The notes beneath the pieces are model-generated. The model was not told where the DNA came from, ran no database searches, and saw nothing but the letters and a program-made list of their open reading frames with translations. The position numbers and the translations under genes are program-made. Below, in pieces: positions 55,865-64,000 of a stretch of DNA of 64,000 bases. Source of the DNA: Colwellia sp. C1TZA3 (lineage in GTDB: Bacteria > Pseudomonadota > Gammaproteobacteria > Enterobacterales > Alteromonadaceae); the NCBI RefSeq assembly GCF_007954265.1, contig NZ_VOLS01000006.1:1-64000 (forward strand). Direction: 5' to 3'. Within the stretch, counting starts at the first letter, position 1. The number at the start of each line of letters is the position of its first letter.

Positions 55865-56027
55865 GTACTAATTTGATTAATTAAGCGCTCTACTTTTTCA
55901 TGAGGAAAAATGAAGAAATACAAGACATAAAATTTGGTCAGTAATTATTCTCCTTATTAATTTTATAACGCCATAGTTTTTTATTTTAACCATTAAAAAT
56001 AAGCAGGTAATTAATCAACTTGGTATT
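55865..56027 (-). repeat. Family B MITE-like element, copy B6 (reverse)
   Basis: About 163 bp in reverse orientation, from GTACTAATTTGATTAATTA to TTAATCAACTTGGTATT. Interior matches copy B3 (TCTACTTTTTCATGAGGAAAAA, ACAAGACATAAAATTT). Confidence 0.75.
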
Positions 56028-56129
56028 AGCCACGAAACACTGAACAACTGTCTTTTTAATATCATACTGAATAATCCGGTTACTGCTTTAAATAGACAAA
56101 GATAGTCATTAAGTTGATATAACAAAAAT

Positions 56130-56161
56130 AAAAAAGGCCTACATTGCTGTAAGCCTTTTTT
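56130..56161 (-). terminator. Terminator after leuU
   Basis: AAAAAAGGCCTACA-TTGC-TGTAAGCCTTTTTT forms a strong stem with T tract on either strand. On the minus strand it ends the secG-leuU transcript, 8 bp beyond the tRNA. Confidence 0.8.
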
Positions 56162-56168
56162 ATATGTG

Positions 56169-56253
56169 TGGTGCAGATAGAGAGACTCGAACTCTCATGC
56201 CCTAAGGCACTACCCCCTCAAGGTAGCGCGTCTACCAATTCCGCCATATCTGC
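56169..56253 (-). tRNA. leuU: tRNA-Leu (anticodon GAG)
   Basis: Cloverleaf read on the minus strand: 5' GCAGATA pairs with TATCTGC, the anticodon arm CTACC-TTGAGGG-GGTAG gives anticodon GAG, followed by a long variable arm and the T loop GAGTTCGAGTCTC, with CCA encoded. GAG matches E. coli leuU, which also sits downstream of secG. Confidence 0.95.
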
Positions 56254-56266
56254 AAATATTTTAAAA

Positions 56267-56662
56267 CTATTTTGGTACGTCGCTAGTCTTTTTTACAGCA
56301 ACATCACTTTCAGGTACATCAGCATTTTCAACTTTAGGCTCAACACTTTCTGTAGGTATAGCATCTGTTGCTGGAGCAGTTTGTCCAGCAGGAGCGTTAA
56401 TGTTATCCCACTCGTCAGTTGCATTAACGCGGTTAGCTGTTAAGTTACCTAGTACTAAGCTGATAGCAAAAAATGCTATCGCTAAGTAAGTTGTCGCTTT
56501 AGTTAAGAAGTTACCAGAACCGCTTGAACCAAAAATAGTGGCTGAAGAACCAGCGCCAAATGATGCGCCCATATCTGCGCCTTTACCTTGTTGCATTAGC
56601 ACTAAGCCAATTAAACATAACGCAACGATCAAATACACTACAATTAACACTTGATACAACAT
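56267..56662 (-). CDS. secG: SecG, preprotein translocase subunit
   Basis: Protein of 131 residues with two membrane helices (about 3-22 and 53-72) and the SecG signature VLMQQGKGADMGASFGAG between them. The tail (73-131) is acidic, Pro/Val-rich and longer than in E. coli. SecG helps SecYE translocate exported proteins. It begins 1 bp after the tpiA stop codon and is followed by leuU. Confidence 0.93.
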   Translation of the reverse strand: MLYQVLIVVYLIVALCLIGLVLMQQGKGADMGASFGAGSSATIFGSSGSGNFLTKATTYLAIAFFAISLVLGNLTANRVNATDEWDNINAPAGQTAPATDAIPTESVEPKVENADVPESDVAVKKTSDVPK

Positions 56663-56663
56663 T

Positions 56664-57434
56664 TTATTTTCCCTTTGCTGCCAAACAAATTATTTTAAAT
56701 TCTTCGGCTTTTAAACTAGCACCGCCGATTAATCCACCATCGATATCAGCTTGTGCAAATAATTCTTCACAGTTTGTCGCATTGACACTGCCACCATACA
56801 ACAATGGCACTTTAACTGCGACGTTTTCATCGATTTTTGCGATAAATTCGCGTATAAATTGATGGGTTGTTTGTGCCATCTCTGGCGATGCTGTTTTTCC
56901 AGTACCTATTGCCCAAACTGGCTCGTACGCAATAACAACATCTATAAATTTTTCAATACCAATCTCATCAATAACCGGCTGTAATTGCCTCGCTAAAACG
57001 ATTTCAGTTTGCTCAGCTACACGTTCTTCTTCACTTTCACCTATACATAAAATAGGTTTAAGGCCAGCAGCTAATGCTGCTTGAACTTTCTCTGCAACTA
57101 ATGAACTTGATTCTTTATAAATACTACGACGTTCAGAATGCCCAACAATAACATAATTAACACCAACTTCTTGTAACATTGACGTTGATATTTCGCCGGT
57201 AAATGCACCTTTAGCATGTTCATTTAAGTTTTGTGCGCCTAAACTAAACGTAGTTGCTAAGTTTGCATTCAAGCTTGCCAAACTAAATGCCGCTAAGTAT
57301 GGAAAGCTAGGACAAACAACAACTTCAACATTCTCATTTAACGTCACATTACTTAATTCTAAAGCCATTGAGTTGACTAATGCCAAACTGCCATTCATTT
57401 TCCAGTTTGCCGCAACTATTGCACGTCTATTCAT
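56664..57434 (-). CDS. tpiA: Triosephosphate isomerase
   Basis: Protein of 256 residues, a TIM barrel with AANWKMNGS (Lys13 substrate lysine), the catalytic His in IVGHSERR, the catalytic Glu in AYEPVWAIGTG and the phosphate loop LYGGSVNATN. It interconverts dihydroxyacetone phosphate and glyceraldehyde 3-phosphate. Its place between glmM and secG is common in this order of bacteria. Confidence 0.97.
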   Translation of the reverse strand: MNRRAIVAANWKMNGSLALVNSMALELSNVTLNENVEVVVCPSFPYLAAFSLASLNANLATTFSLGAQNLNEHAKGAFTGEISTSMLQEVGVNYVIVGHSERRSIYKESSSLVAEKVQAALAAGLKPILCIGESEEERVAEQTEIVLARQLQPVIDEIGIEKFIDVVIAYEPVWAIGTGKTASPEMAQTTHQFIREFIAKIDENVAVKVPLLYGGSVNATNCEELFAQADIDGGLIGGASLKAEEFKIICLAAKGK

Positions 57435-57560
57435 TTTTCATTCCTAAATCAAAGCGGCGAGATATTAACTAACCTGCCGGCAAGATACAAGCAATTCAAG
57501 CAATATCATGTTTAATTGCTCATTATTCACTCGACCATTAAAATCAACTGACATTATTGA

Positions 57561-58898
57561 CTAAAAAGCTTGTTTTACAGCGTTGGCAATCTCATGTGCT
57601 AAGTCAGTAACTTCATGATGTTCAGGCCCTTCAACCATCACACGAATCAAGGGTTCAGTACCTGATTTTCTTAATAATACGCGACCACGACCGGTGAGTA
57701 TTTCATTAACTTTATTAACTGCTGCAACAACATCATGATTAATTAAAGGGTCGGTGTTACCTGAAAATCTGACGTTGACTAAAATTTGTGGTAATTTTTT
57801 CATACCTTGGCGTAATTCAAATAATGTTTTACCGGTGTTACAGACCGCAGTTAATACATTCAATGCCGCAATAATGCCATCACCCGTTGAGGTATGATTT
57901 AAGTTAATCACATGTCCCGAGTTCTCTGCGCCTAATTTCCAGCCTTTGAGCTTAAGCATTTCCATAACATAGCGATCACCGACCTTACTGCGGGCAAATG
58001 GTACATCCAAATCAGCAAGCGCAAGTTCTAAGCCCATATTACTCATCAATGTGCCAACAACACCACCATCAATATTGCCATTTTTTAAGTCGTTACAAGC
58101 GATAACATAAACACTTTCATCGCCATCTAGCACATAACCGGTGTGATCAACCATCATTAGGCGATCACCATCACCATCCAATGCGATGCCTAGATCAGCT
58201 TGATGATCAATAACCGCGGCACTGATGGCTGCCATCGATGTTGCCCCACATTCATGATTAATGTTAGTGCCATTAGGTGAGGTACCTATTTCAATCACTT
58301 CAGCGCCTAACTCTCGAAAAACACTGGGGGCAATATGGTATGTCGCACCATGCGCGCAGTCGACAACGATTTTCATACCTTTTAATGAATATTGACTTGG
58401 AAAGTTACTTTTACAGAATTCGATATAACGACCTGCAGCATCAGCAATACGCGTAACTTTGCCTAAATGCGCTGATTCAACACAGCCCATGTCTTGATCT
58501 AATTCGTCTTCAATAGCTAATTCAACCGCATCGGGTAGCTTTTCCCCGTTTTGACAAAAAAACTTAATACCATTATCGTAAAATGGATTATGTGAAGCAC
58601 TAATTACAATGCCAGCTTCAGCACGAAAAGTTTTAGTTAAATAAGCAATACCTGGCGTTGGCATTGGCCCTAATAGACCTACATCAATACCTGCGGCAGA
58701 AAGGCCCGCTTCTAATGCCGACTCCAACATGTAGCCTGAAATACGAGTATCCTTACCAATTAAGACTTTTTTAGTACCTTGTGCCGCTAAAACACGGCCT
58801 GCGGCGTAACCCAATTTCATCACAAATTCTGGGGTAATTGGGTATTGACCGACTAAGCCACGAATTCCATCAGTACCAAAATATCTTCTTTCTGACAT
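57561..58898 (-). CDS. glmM: Phosphoglucosamine mutase
   Basis: Protein of 445 residues from ATG 58898, which is preceded by AGGGAGA. It begins [11 protein letters not shown], has the phosphoserine loop [16 protein letters not shown] (near residue 100), the metal-binding DGDGDR and the sugar loop ENSGH, and ends [12 protein letters not shown]. It converts glucosamine 6-phosphate to glucosamine 1-phosphate for peptidoglycan and LPS. Confidence 0.97.
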   Translation of the reverse strand: MSERRYFGTDGIRGLVGQYPITPEFVMKLGYAAGRVLAAQGTKKVLIGKDTRISGYMLESALEAGLSAAGIDVGLLGPMPTPGIAYLTKTFRAEAGIVISASHNPFYDNGIKFFCQNGEKLPDAVELAIEDELDQDMGCVESAHLGKVTRIADAAGRYIEFCKSNFPSQYSLKGMKIVVDCAHGATYHIAPSVFRELGAEVIEIGTSPNGTNINHECGATSMAAISAAVIDHQADLGIALDGDGDRLMMVDHTGYVLDGDESVYVIACNDLKNGNIDGGVVGTLMSNMGLELALADLDVPFARSKVGDRYVMEMLKLKGWKLGAENSGHVINLNHTSTGDGIIAALNVLTAVCNTGKTLFELRQGMKKLPQILVNVRFSGNTDPLINHDVVAAVNKVNEILTGRGRVLLRKSGTEPLIRVMVEGPEHHEVTDLAHEIANAVKQAF

Positions 58899-58967
58899 TA
58901 CTTTCTCCCTTGTACTAATCACGTTAGCACTAACTTTTTTTAATATATCACTGTTTAACGTAACTGC

Positions 58968-59804
58968 TTAATGGTGCTCAGTTACCGCTTTTAGTACTTT
59001 TAATGCGTCCACAGTTGCTTGAACATCGTGCACGCGAATAATATCAGCGCCTTGCTGAACCGCCAGGATTGCAGCACTTAAGCTGCCTGCAAGACGTTGC
59101 TCAACCTTGCGATTTAATAAATCACCAATCATAGACTTACGCGATAAACCGGCAAGTAAAGGTAAACCTAATTGGCTAAATTTTGATAAATTTGCCAATA
59201 AGTATAAATTTTGCTCTAGGGTTTTACCAAAACCAAAACCTGGATCTACTATTAACCGTTCTCGTGTGATACCAGCATTAATACAAACATCAATGCGTTG
59301 TTGAAAAAACACCATAATGTCATTAATAACGTTGTCGTAGCTTGGGCTATTTTGCATGGTGCTAGGTAGGCCTTGCATATGCATTAAACAAAGCGGAATG
59401 TTACTGTTGGCAACCGCGGCTAAACAGCCCTCATTTTGTAATGCTCGCACGTCATTAATCATGTCTGCACCCGCATCTATCGCAGCGCTCATCACTGAAG
59501 CTTTACTAGTATCAATAGAAACTACAATCTTAAATCGTTGTTTAATCGCTTTTAATACCGGAATAACCCGGGCGAGTTCATCCTCTTCACTAACAGCTTC
59601 AGCGCCAGGTCGCGTTGACTCGCCGCCAATATCAATAATGCTCGCGCCATCAGTAATCATCCGCTCCGCTTGCTCAAGCGCATAATCGAATTGCGTATAC
59701 TTGCCGCCATCTGAAAAAGAATCCGGCGTAACATTAAGAATACCCATGACCTGTGGTGTTGATAAATCTACTAATGCGTTTGAATAATTAAGATGATTTA
59801 ACAC
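58968..59804 (-). CDS. folP: Dihydropteroate synthase
   Basis: Protein of 278 residues, a TIM barrel. Visible motifs: MGILNVTPDSFSDGG, GGESTRPGAE, SIDTSKASV, the MHMQG segment and VDPGFGFGKT, then LAGLSRKSMIG. It joins p-aminobenzoate to dihydropterin pyrophosphate in folate synthesis and is the sulfonamide target. It lies between ftsH and glmM as in E. coli. Confidence 0.97.
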   Translation of the reverse strand: MLNHLNYSNALVDLSTPQVMGILNVTPDSFSDGGKYTQFDYALEQAERMITDGASIIDIGGESTRPGAEAVSEEDELARVIPVLKAIKQRFKIVVSIDTSKASVMSAAIDAGADMINDVRALQNEGCLAAVANSNIPLCLMHMQGLPSTMQNSPSYDNVINDIMVFFQQRIDVCINAGITRERLIVDPGFGFGKTLEQNLYLLANLSKFSQLGLPLLAGLSRKSMIGDLLNRKVEQRLAGSLSAAILAVQQGADIIRVHDVQATVDALKVLKAVTEHH

Positions 59805-59874
59805 CGTATTCTCTTTATTAATTTTTAGTTAAAAAATAGTAATTCGACTAACTAATCAAATTTCACATAATACA

Positions 59875-59921
59875 AAGCCCCAATAATTAATAAATCAAAT
59901 GATTTAAACTATTGGGGCTCT
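59875..59921 (-). terminator. Hairpin after ftsH
   Basis: GAGCCCCAATA and TATTGGGGCTT (minus strand) form an 11-bp stem 18 bp beyond the ftsH stop, followed by TTGTATTATG. It may partly end transcription before folP. Confidence 0.6.
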
Positions 59922-59938
59922 TAACATTGTTTTGCTAA

Positions 59939-61891
59939 TTATTTAGCAGGAACATCTGAAGCATCATCTGGGCTTTTAGGCTTATTTGATGGTTTTTTAC
60001 TTCTATCTTTTTCCATTGATATTTTGCTAGAACCAGCGCTATTATCTGATTTATCATCAGAGTCCTTAGCTTCAAAGTCAGCTGGTGGGCGAACTTTAGT
60101 ACGATTCATTAAATCATCAACCTGCAATGCATCAATGGTTTCATATTCCATTAAAGCATCTTTCATCGCATGTAAAATATCTTCATTTTCTTTCAAGATA
60201 GTTGCCGCACGATCATAGTTACGATTAATAAAGTCTTTAATTTCATCATCGATAGCACGTGCAGTTTCATCCGACATGTTCAATGACTTAGACGATGATC
60301 TACCTAAGAATACTTCACCTTCTTCTTCAGCAAATAGCATAGGACCCATTTTTTGAGAAAAGCCCCACTGCGTAACCATTTTACGGGCAAGTTGTGTTGC
60401 ACGTTCAATATCATTTGAAGCACCCGTTGATACGTTATCAAAACCGTAAATAAGTTCTTCGGCAATACGACCACCATATAAAGATGAAATATTACTTTCT
60501 AAATGCTGCTTACTGTGACTAAAACGGTCTTGTTCAGGTAAGTACATAGTGACACCTAACGCACGACCACGCGGCATAATACTGACTTTATAGACTGGGT
60601 CATGATCAGGTACTAAACGACCTACAATAGCGTGTCCTGCTTCGTGGTATGCCGTCATTTCCTTCTCTGACTCACTCATCACCATAGAGCGACGCTCAGA
60701 GCCCATCAAAATTTTATCTTTTGCTTTCTCAAACTCAGCCATGCCAACAACACGGCGTTCTGAACGCGCAGCAAATAAAGCGGCTTCATTAACTAAGTTA
60801 GCTAAATCTGCACCTGAAAAGCCAGGGGTACCACGAGCAATAACTGATGCTTTAACATCGTCACCTAATGGCACTTTACGCATATGCACTTTAAGGATTT
60901 GTTCACGACCACGAATATCGGGTAAGCCAACAGTAACCTGACGGTCAAAACGGCCAGGACGTAACAACGCTGGATCTAATACGTCAGGACGGTTAGTGGC
61001 GGCAATAACAATGACGCCTTCATTACCTTCAAAGCCATCCATTTCAACCAACATTTGGTTTAGTGTTTGCTCACGTTCATCATTACCGCCACCCATGCCT
61101 GCGCCACGTTGGCGACCTACAGCATCAATTTCATCGATAAAGATAATACAAGGCGCTGACTTTTTCGCTTGTTCGAACATGTCACGTACACGAGAGGCAC
61201 CAACACCGACAAACATTTCAACAAAATCTGAACCAGAAATGGTGAAGAAAGGTACTTTCGCTTCACCCGCAATAGCTTTCGCTAGCAAGGTTTTACCTGT
61301 ACCCGGCTGTCCAACCAATAAAACACCCGATGGAATACGCCCACCTAGTTTCTGAAAGCGTGATGGCTCTTTTAGGTAATCTACTAGTTCAGAAACTTCT
61401 TCTTTTGCTTCGTCACAACCGGCAACATCAGCAAAGGTAGTTTTAACTTGGTCTTCGCCTAACAAACGCGCTTTCGATTTACCGAAACTCATCGCGCCCT
61501 TACCGCCACCACCTTGCATTTGACGCATGAAGAAAATCCAGACACCAATTAGCAATATCATGGGAAACCAAGAAACGAAAATAGTGGTTAAAAAACTAGT
61601 TTCTTCCGGTAGTTCACCCGAGGCATCAACACCTTGTTTGACTAAATCGTTGATTAAATCACGATCATAGCCACCAGGAATAACAGTAACGAAATTTTCA
61701 CCGCTACGTTTAATACCATTAATAACGCCGTTTCTATCGACGCTAACTTCTCTAACTTGCCCTTTGCGTACGTCTTGGACAAATTGTGTGTAATCCACTT
61801 GTTGTTCTTTGCCGCTTCCAGGGGTAAAGCTTTGGAAAACAGACATCAATACAACCGCAATAACTAACCATAAAATAAGATTTTTTGCCAT
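59939..61891 (-). CDS. ftsH: FtsH, membrane-bound ATP-dependent zinc metalloprotease
   Basis: Protein of 650 residues from ATG 61891 (MAKNLILWL, as in E. coli). Two N-terminal helices flank a periplasmic domain (about 28-100). The AAA domain has Walker A GQPGTGKT, Walker B IIFIDEID and the SRH region [18 protein letters not shown]. The protease has zinc motif HEAGH. The tail is Lys/Ser/Asp-rich. It degrades LpxC, sigma-32 and misassembled membrane proteins. Confidence 0.97.
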   Translation of the reverse strand: MAKNLILWLVIAVVLMSVFQSFTPGSGKEQQVDYTQFVQDVRKGQVREVSVDRNGVINGIKRSGENFVTVIPGGYDRDLINDLVKQGVDASGELPEETSFLTTIFVSWFPMILLIGVWIFFMRQMQGGGGKGAMSFGKSKARLLGEDQVKTTFADVAGCDEAKEEVSELVDYLKEPSRFQKLGGRIPSGVLLVGQPGTGKTLLAKAIAGEAKVPFFTISGSDFVEMFVGVGASRVRDMFEQAKKSAPCIIFIDEIDAVGRQRGAGMGGGNDEREQTLNQMLVEMDGFEGNEGVIVIAATNRPDVLDPALLRPGRFDRQVTVGLPDIRGREQILKVHMRKVPLGDDVKASVIARGTPGFSGADLANLVNEAALFAARSERRVVGMAEFEKAKDKILMGSERRSMVMSESEKEMTAYHEAGHAIVGRLVPDHDPVYKVSIMPRGRALGVTMYLPEQDRFSHSKQHLESNISSLYGGRIAEELIYGFDNVSTGASNDIERATQLARKMVTQWGFSQKMGPMLFAEEEGEVFLGRSSSKSLNMSDETARAIDDEIKDFINRNYDRAATILKENEDILHAMKDALMEYETIDALQVDDLMNRTKVRPPADFEAKDSDDKSDNSAGSSKISMEKDRSKKPSNKPKSPDDASDVPAK

Positions 61892-61968
61892 ATCGCTCAA
61901 CTTAATGACCTCTTGCTAATGTTCAAAATGGTGCGATGAAATAATTCCACCCAATATACTATAATTTA

Positions 61969-62598
61969 CTACAATTTAAAGCCCGTCGCCACAAGATAAA
62001 CTTCACGTGAACGGGCACGTGATGATTCAGGCTTGCGAGTTCTGACGGTTTTAAATGCGGCTCGAGCATCTTTAATAAATTGCTCAAAACCCTCTCCTTG
62101 AAACACTTTCACTACAAAAGCGCCATCTTTCTTTAAAACTTGATTACACATATCAAGTGCTAATTCCACTAAATACATGCTTCGGGCCGCGTCTGCAGTA
62201 TCATTACCGGTAAAGTTTGCTGCCATATCAGACATAACAACGTCGATATTCTTACCATTAATGCGAGTTAATAAAGCATTCAGTACGGCTTCTTCGCGAA
62301 AGTCACCTTGCAGAAAATCAACACCGGCAATAGGGGCCATCGCTAAAATATCACATGCAACAACTTGCCCATTATCACCAACCACCTTCGTGGCGTATTC
62401 AGACCAACCGCCAGGGGCCGCACCTAAATCGACCACCTTCATACCAGGCTTGATCAATTTATCTTTATTATTTATCTCTTCAATTTTAAAAATAGCACGT
62501 GAGCGCAAGCCCAGTCTTTGTGCTTTTTTTACATATTCATCATCAAAGTGCTCTTTTAGCCATCGGGCACTACTGACACTGACTTTATTCTTACTCAT
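61969..62598 (-). CDS. rlmE: RlmE (FtsJ/RrmJ), 23S rRNA 2'-O-ribose methyltransferase
   Basis: Protein of 209 residues with the SAM site [15 protein letters not shown] (near residue 55), the catalytic K-D-K-E elements ([38 protein letters not shown]). It methylates U2552 of 23S rRNA in late 50S assembly. It is upstream of ftsH on the same strand (78 bp to ATG 61891), the gammaproteobacterial order. Confidence 0.96.
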   Translation of the reverse strand: MSKNKVSVSSARWLKEHFDDEYVKKAQRLGLRSRAIFKIEEINNKDKLIKPGMKVVDLGAAPGGWSEYATKVVGDNGQVVACDILAMAPIAGVDFLQGDFREEAVLNALLTRINGKNIDVVMSDMAANFTGNDTADAARSMYLVELALDMCNQVLKKDGAFVVKVFQGEGFEQFIKDARAAFKTVRTRKPESSRARSREVYLVATGFKL

Positions 62599-62815
62599 TC
62601 AATCCACTTATATATTTTTGCTGTTTAACGCTTACTTGTATTTTGGAGTACTAGTTTATTTTATTTGCCACTAAAATAACGACATAACTATATTAACCAA
62701 AAATAAACCATAAAAATACGGTAAAAAGCTGACAGTTTGTAAACAAAATTAGTATTACAAACTAGATGGAGGTAAAATAGCAAAAATTCAAGCTAACTTG
62801 TAACGAAAATTGTTA

Positions 62816-63112
62816 ATGAACTTAAATAAAAAACAAATTCAGTATTTAAAAGGTCTGGCACATAGCCTTAAACCCGTTGTATTACTAGGTAATAACGGCC
62901 TTACCGAAGCGGTAGTTGCAGAAATCGACTACGCATTAAGCCACCATGAATTAATTAAGATTAAAATCCCTACGGAAGACCGTGAAACGAAAGCACTTAT
63001 TGTTGAAGCCATTTGTCGTGAAACAAATTCAACTAAAGTACAAGTGATCGGAAAAACCTTAGTTATCTTTCGCCAATCAGAAGAAAAGAAAATTCGTATA
63101 CCAAAAATGTAA
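62816..63112 (+). CDS. yhbY: YhbY/CRS1-type RNA-binding protein
   Basis: Protein of 98 residues with the full CRM domain: LKGLAHSLKPVVLLGNNGLTEAVVAEI, the HHELIKIKI core and VQVIGKTLVIFR. YhbY associates with pre-50S ribosomal particles. I choose ATG 62816 by alignment with E. coli YhbY (MNL start); a TTG two codons upstream is in frame. It is divergent from rlmE, as in E. coli. Confidence 0.95.
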   Translation: MNLNKKQIQYLKGLAHSLKPVVLLGNNGLTEAVVAEIDYALSHHELIKIKIPTEDRETKALIVEAICRETNSTKVQVIGKTLVIFRQSEEKKIRIPKM

Positions 63113-63136
63113 TTAATTTACATACTTTGGTCATAT

Positions 63137-63161
63137 AAAAAAGGGCTTCGGCCCTTTTTTT
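63137..63161 (+). terminator. Intrinsic terminator after yhbY
   Basis: AAAAAAGGGC-TTCG-GCCCTTTTTTT: a tight GC stem with UUCG tetraloop and T tract, 24 bp beyond the yhbY stop codon. Confidence 0.92.
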
Positions 63162-63352
63162 ATATTTAGTACAAATGTACTCGTGATAATGTCTTGACCA
63201 TTATATTTTATTAAAGCCAAACTTATCACTAAATTCCTAATCGGCTCCTACTTAAACTGATAGCAAAATCAAACATTAGAAAAAACTAATATACAAAGGT
63301 TTGTGCTTGGCATAGAATGTAGTCGTCACATAAATTTATAAAAGGTTTTGAA

Positions 63353-63697
63353 ATGATTTTATCGGTAGCTGAATTAGTTGCACAAGCTAAAAATTCTGTT
63401 GATTGTGTTAGCGCCGCACAAGCATTTACCCACAAAAATGCCACATTTATTGATGTTCGAGAGCCGGCAGAGACTGCTGCCTCGCCTGTAACAAATTCAA
63501 TAACCATTCCACGTGGTCTATTAGAAATGAACATTGCTGAATATTGTACTGACGCGGGTATGGAGATTTACCTCCATTGCGCTTCTGGAGGTCGCGCCAC
63601 ATTGGCTGCAGAGCAATTGCAACGCATTGGCTATAATAATGTTAAAGCAATCAGTTGTGATCACAACAAGGTTTGTCTGGCACAAAAAAACCAGTAA
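63353..63697 (+). CDS. Single-domain rhodanese-like protein
   Basis: Protein of 114 residues with the rhodanese N-terminal pattern FIDVREPAE (near 32) and the active loop HCASGGRA, catalytic Cys76. The usual C-terminal GG-x-W segment is replaced by KAISCDHNKVCLAQ, which adds two cysteines (102 and 108). No signal peptide, so cytoplasmic; it could carry sulfur to an unknown acceptor. AAAAGG lies at good distance before the ATG. It is inserted between yhbY and greA. Confidence 0.85.
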   Translation: MILSVAELVAQAKNSVDCVSAAQAFTHKNATFIDVREPAETAASPVTNSITIPRGLLEMNIAEYCTDAGMEIYLHCASGGRATLAAEQLQRIGYNNVKAISCDHNKVCLAQKNQ

Positions 63698-63725
63698 CAT
63701 ATAATGAATTAACGTCACTGGTTTT
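63687..63725 (+). terminator. Terminator candidate overlapping the rhodanese stop
   Basis: AAAACCAGT (63687-63695) pairs with ACTGGTTTT (63717-63725), loop 21 nt, followed by AATCAC. The stem begins inside the last codons of the rhodanese gene. Confidence 0.5.
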
Positions 63726-63734
63726 AATCACATT

Positions 63735-63776
63735 AAACCCACTTATCTAACTTAAATTCAAATCATAAGTGGGTTT
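63735..63776. terminator. Bidirectional terminator between rhodanese and greA
   Basis: AAACCCACTTAT and ATAAGTGGGTTT form a perfect 12-bp stem with an 18-nt loop, followed by ATTTTAAATTT. It separates two convergent genes and may serve both. Confidence 0.7.
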
Positions 63777-63832
63777 ATTTTAAATTTAACATAGCTTAAT
63801 CCACGTCAAATAAGGTTAAATAACAGTAGATA

Positions 63833-64000
63833 CTAAAGGTGATCTACCGAAATAATTTCATATTCAACTACGCCGCCCGGTGTGGTAATTTCAATTTCAC
63901 TATCCACTACTTTACCAATTAGACCACGAGCAATAGGGGAATTTAATGAAATACGCCCAGTTTTAAAGTCTGCTTCATCGTCACCAACAATTTTGTAGGT
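63833..64000 (-). CDS. greA: GreA, transcription elongation factor (C-terminal part, cut by window end)
   Basis: The last 55 codons of greA on the minus strand. [29 protein letters not shown] and [10 protein letters not shown] match the C-terminal FKBP-like domain of GreA that binds RNA polymerase. The N-terminal coiled coil lies outside the window. GreA rescues backtracked polymerase by stimulating RNA cleavage. Confidence 0.94.
   Translation of the reverse strand, partial: TYKIVGDDEADFKTGRISLNSPIARGLIGKVVDSEIEITTPGGVVEYEIISVDHL

Overview
The window is a low-GC chromosomal stretch from a marine gammaproteobacterium, most likely an Alteromonadales member near Colwellia/Thalassotalea. This rests on the suf, pqi, ydbH-ynbE-ydbL, ycfL-lpoB, ynj and yhbY/rlmE/ftsH/folP/glmM/secG/leuU gene orders, on a proteorhodopsin-carotenoid island, and on many short palindromic interspersed elements. 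The genus is inference; the gammaproteobacterial assignment is well supported by protein families and synteny.

Layout. 0.3-3.8 kb: pqiABC, an intermembrane lipid-transport operon, then ybaK. 4.4-6.5 kb: a zinc-independent MDR oxidoreductase and a DnaQ-like exonuclease on the minus strand. 6.8-14.1 kb: an Rrf2-type Fe-S regulator divergent from sufBCDSA-sufT-sufE, with paired palindromic operator candidates in the shared promoter, followed by fpr. 16.2-23.3 kb: a proteorhodopsin predicted to absorb green light, then crtE-crtI-crtB-crtY-blh-fni, a complete route from isoprenoid precursors through beta-carotene to retinal. 23.5-29 kb: a short DUF6435-like gene, an endonuclease/exonuclease/phosphatase-family gene that appears broken (amber codon in frame, 5' end replaced by an interspersed element), a secreted S9 peptidase and a cupin. 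29-32.2 kb, minus strand: a lipoprotein gene set (COG3014, ycfL, lpoB) plus a SlyB-like glycine-zipper protein, for the cell envelope and PBP1B activation. 33.3-38.3 kb: DoxX/HvfX-like protein, DUF2750, a COG3146 acyltransferase-like protein, a DUF938 methyltransferase, a 56-residue protein and a carboxylesterase. 38.5-43.5 kb: ydbH-ynbE-ydbL and an OmpA-family porin. 44.2-55.0 kb: a tightly packed plus-strand cluster holding a TonB-dependent receptor, a VTT-domain/flavin disulfide-reductase fusion, DUF547, the YnjB-YnjC-YnjD ABC importer, the CDP-alcohol phosphotransferase YnjF and a di-iron hydroxylase. This is the part of the window whose overall function is least described. 56.2-64 kb: the conserved block leuU-secG-tpiA-glmM-folP-ftsH-rlmE (minus), yhbY (plus), a rhodanese, and the 3' end of greA.

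Three families of non-coding inverted-repeat elements sit between genes: family A (about 160 bp, eight copies in two sequence subtypes), family B (about 165 bp, six copies including deletion forms of about 79 and 28 bp) and family C (about 460 bp, one copy). None encodes a transposase here, so they look like MITEs moved in trans. Several adjoin one another, and one supplies the start codon of the broken nuclease gene.

The genes form several functional units: light-energy capture (rhodopsin plus retinal supply), Fe-S cluster building with a dedicated regulator and a ferredoxin reductase nearby, and a strong envelope-lipid theme (Pqi, YdbH/YnbE/YdbL, LpoB/YcfL, and possibly the ynj cluster).
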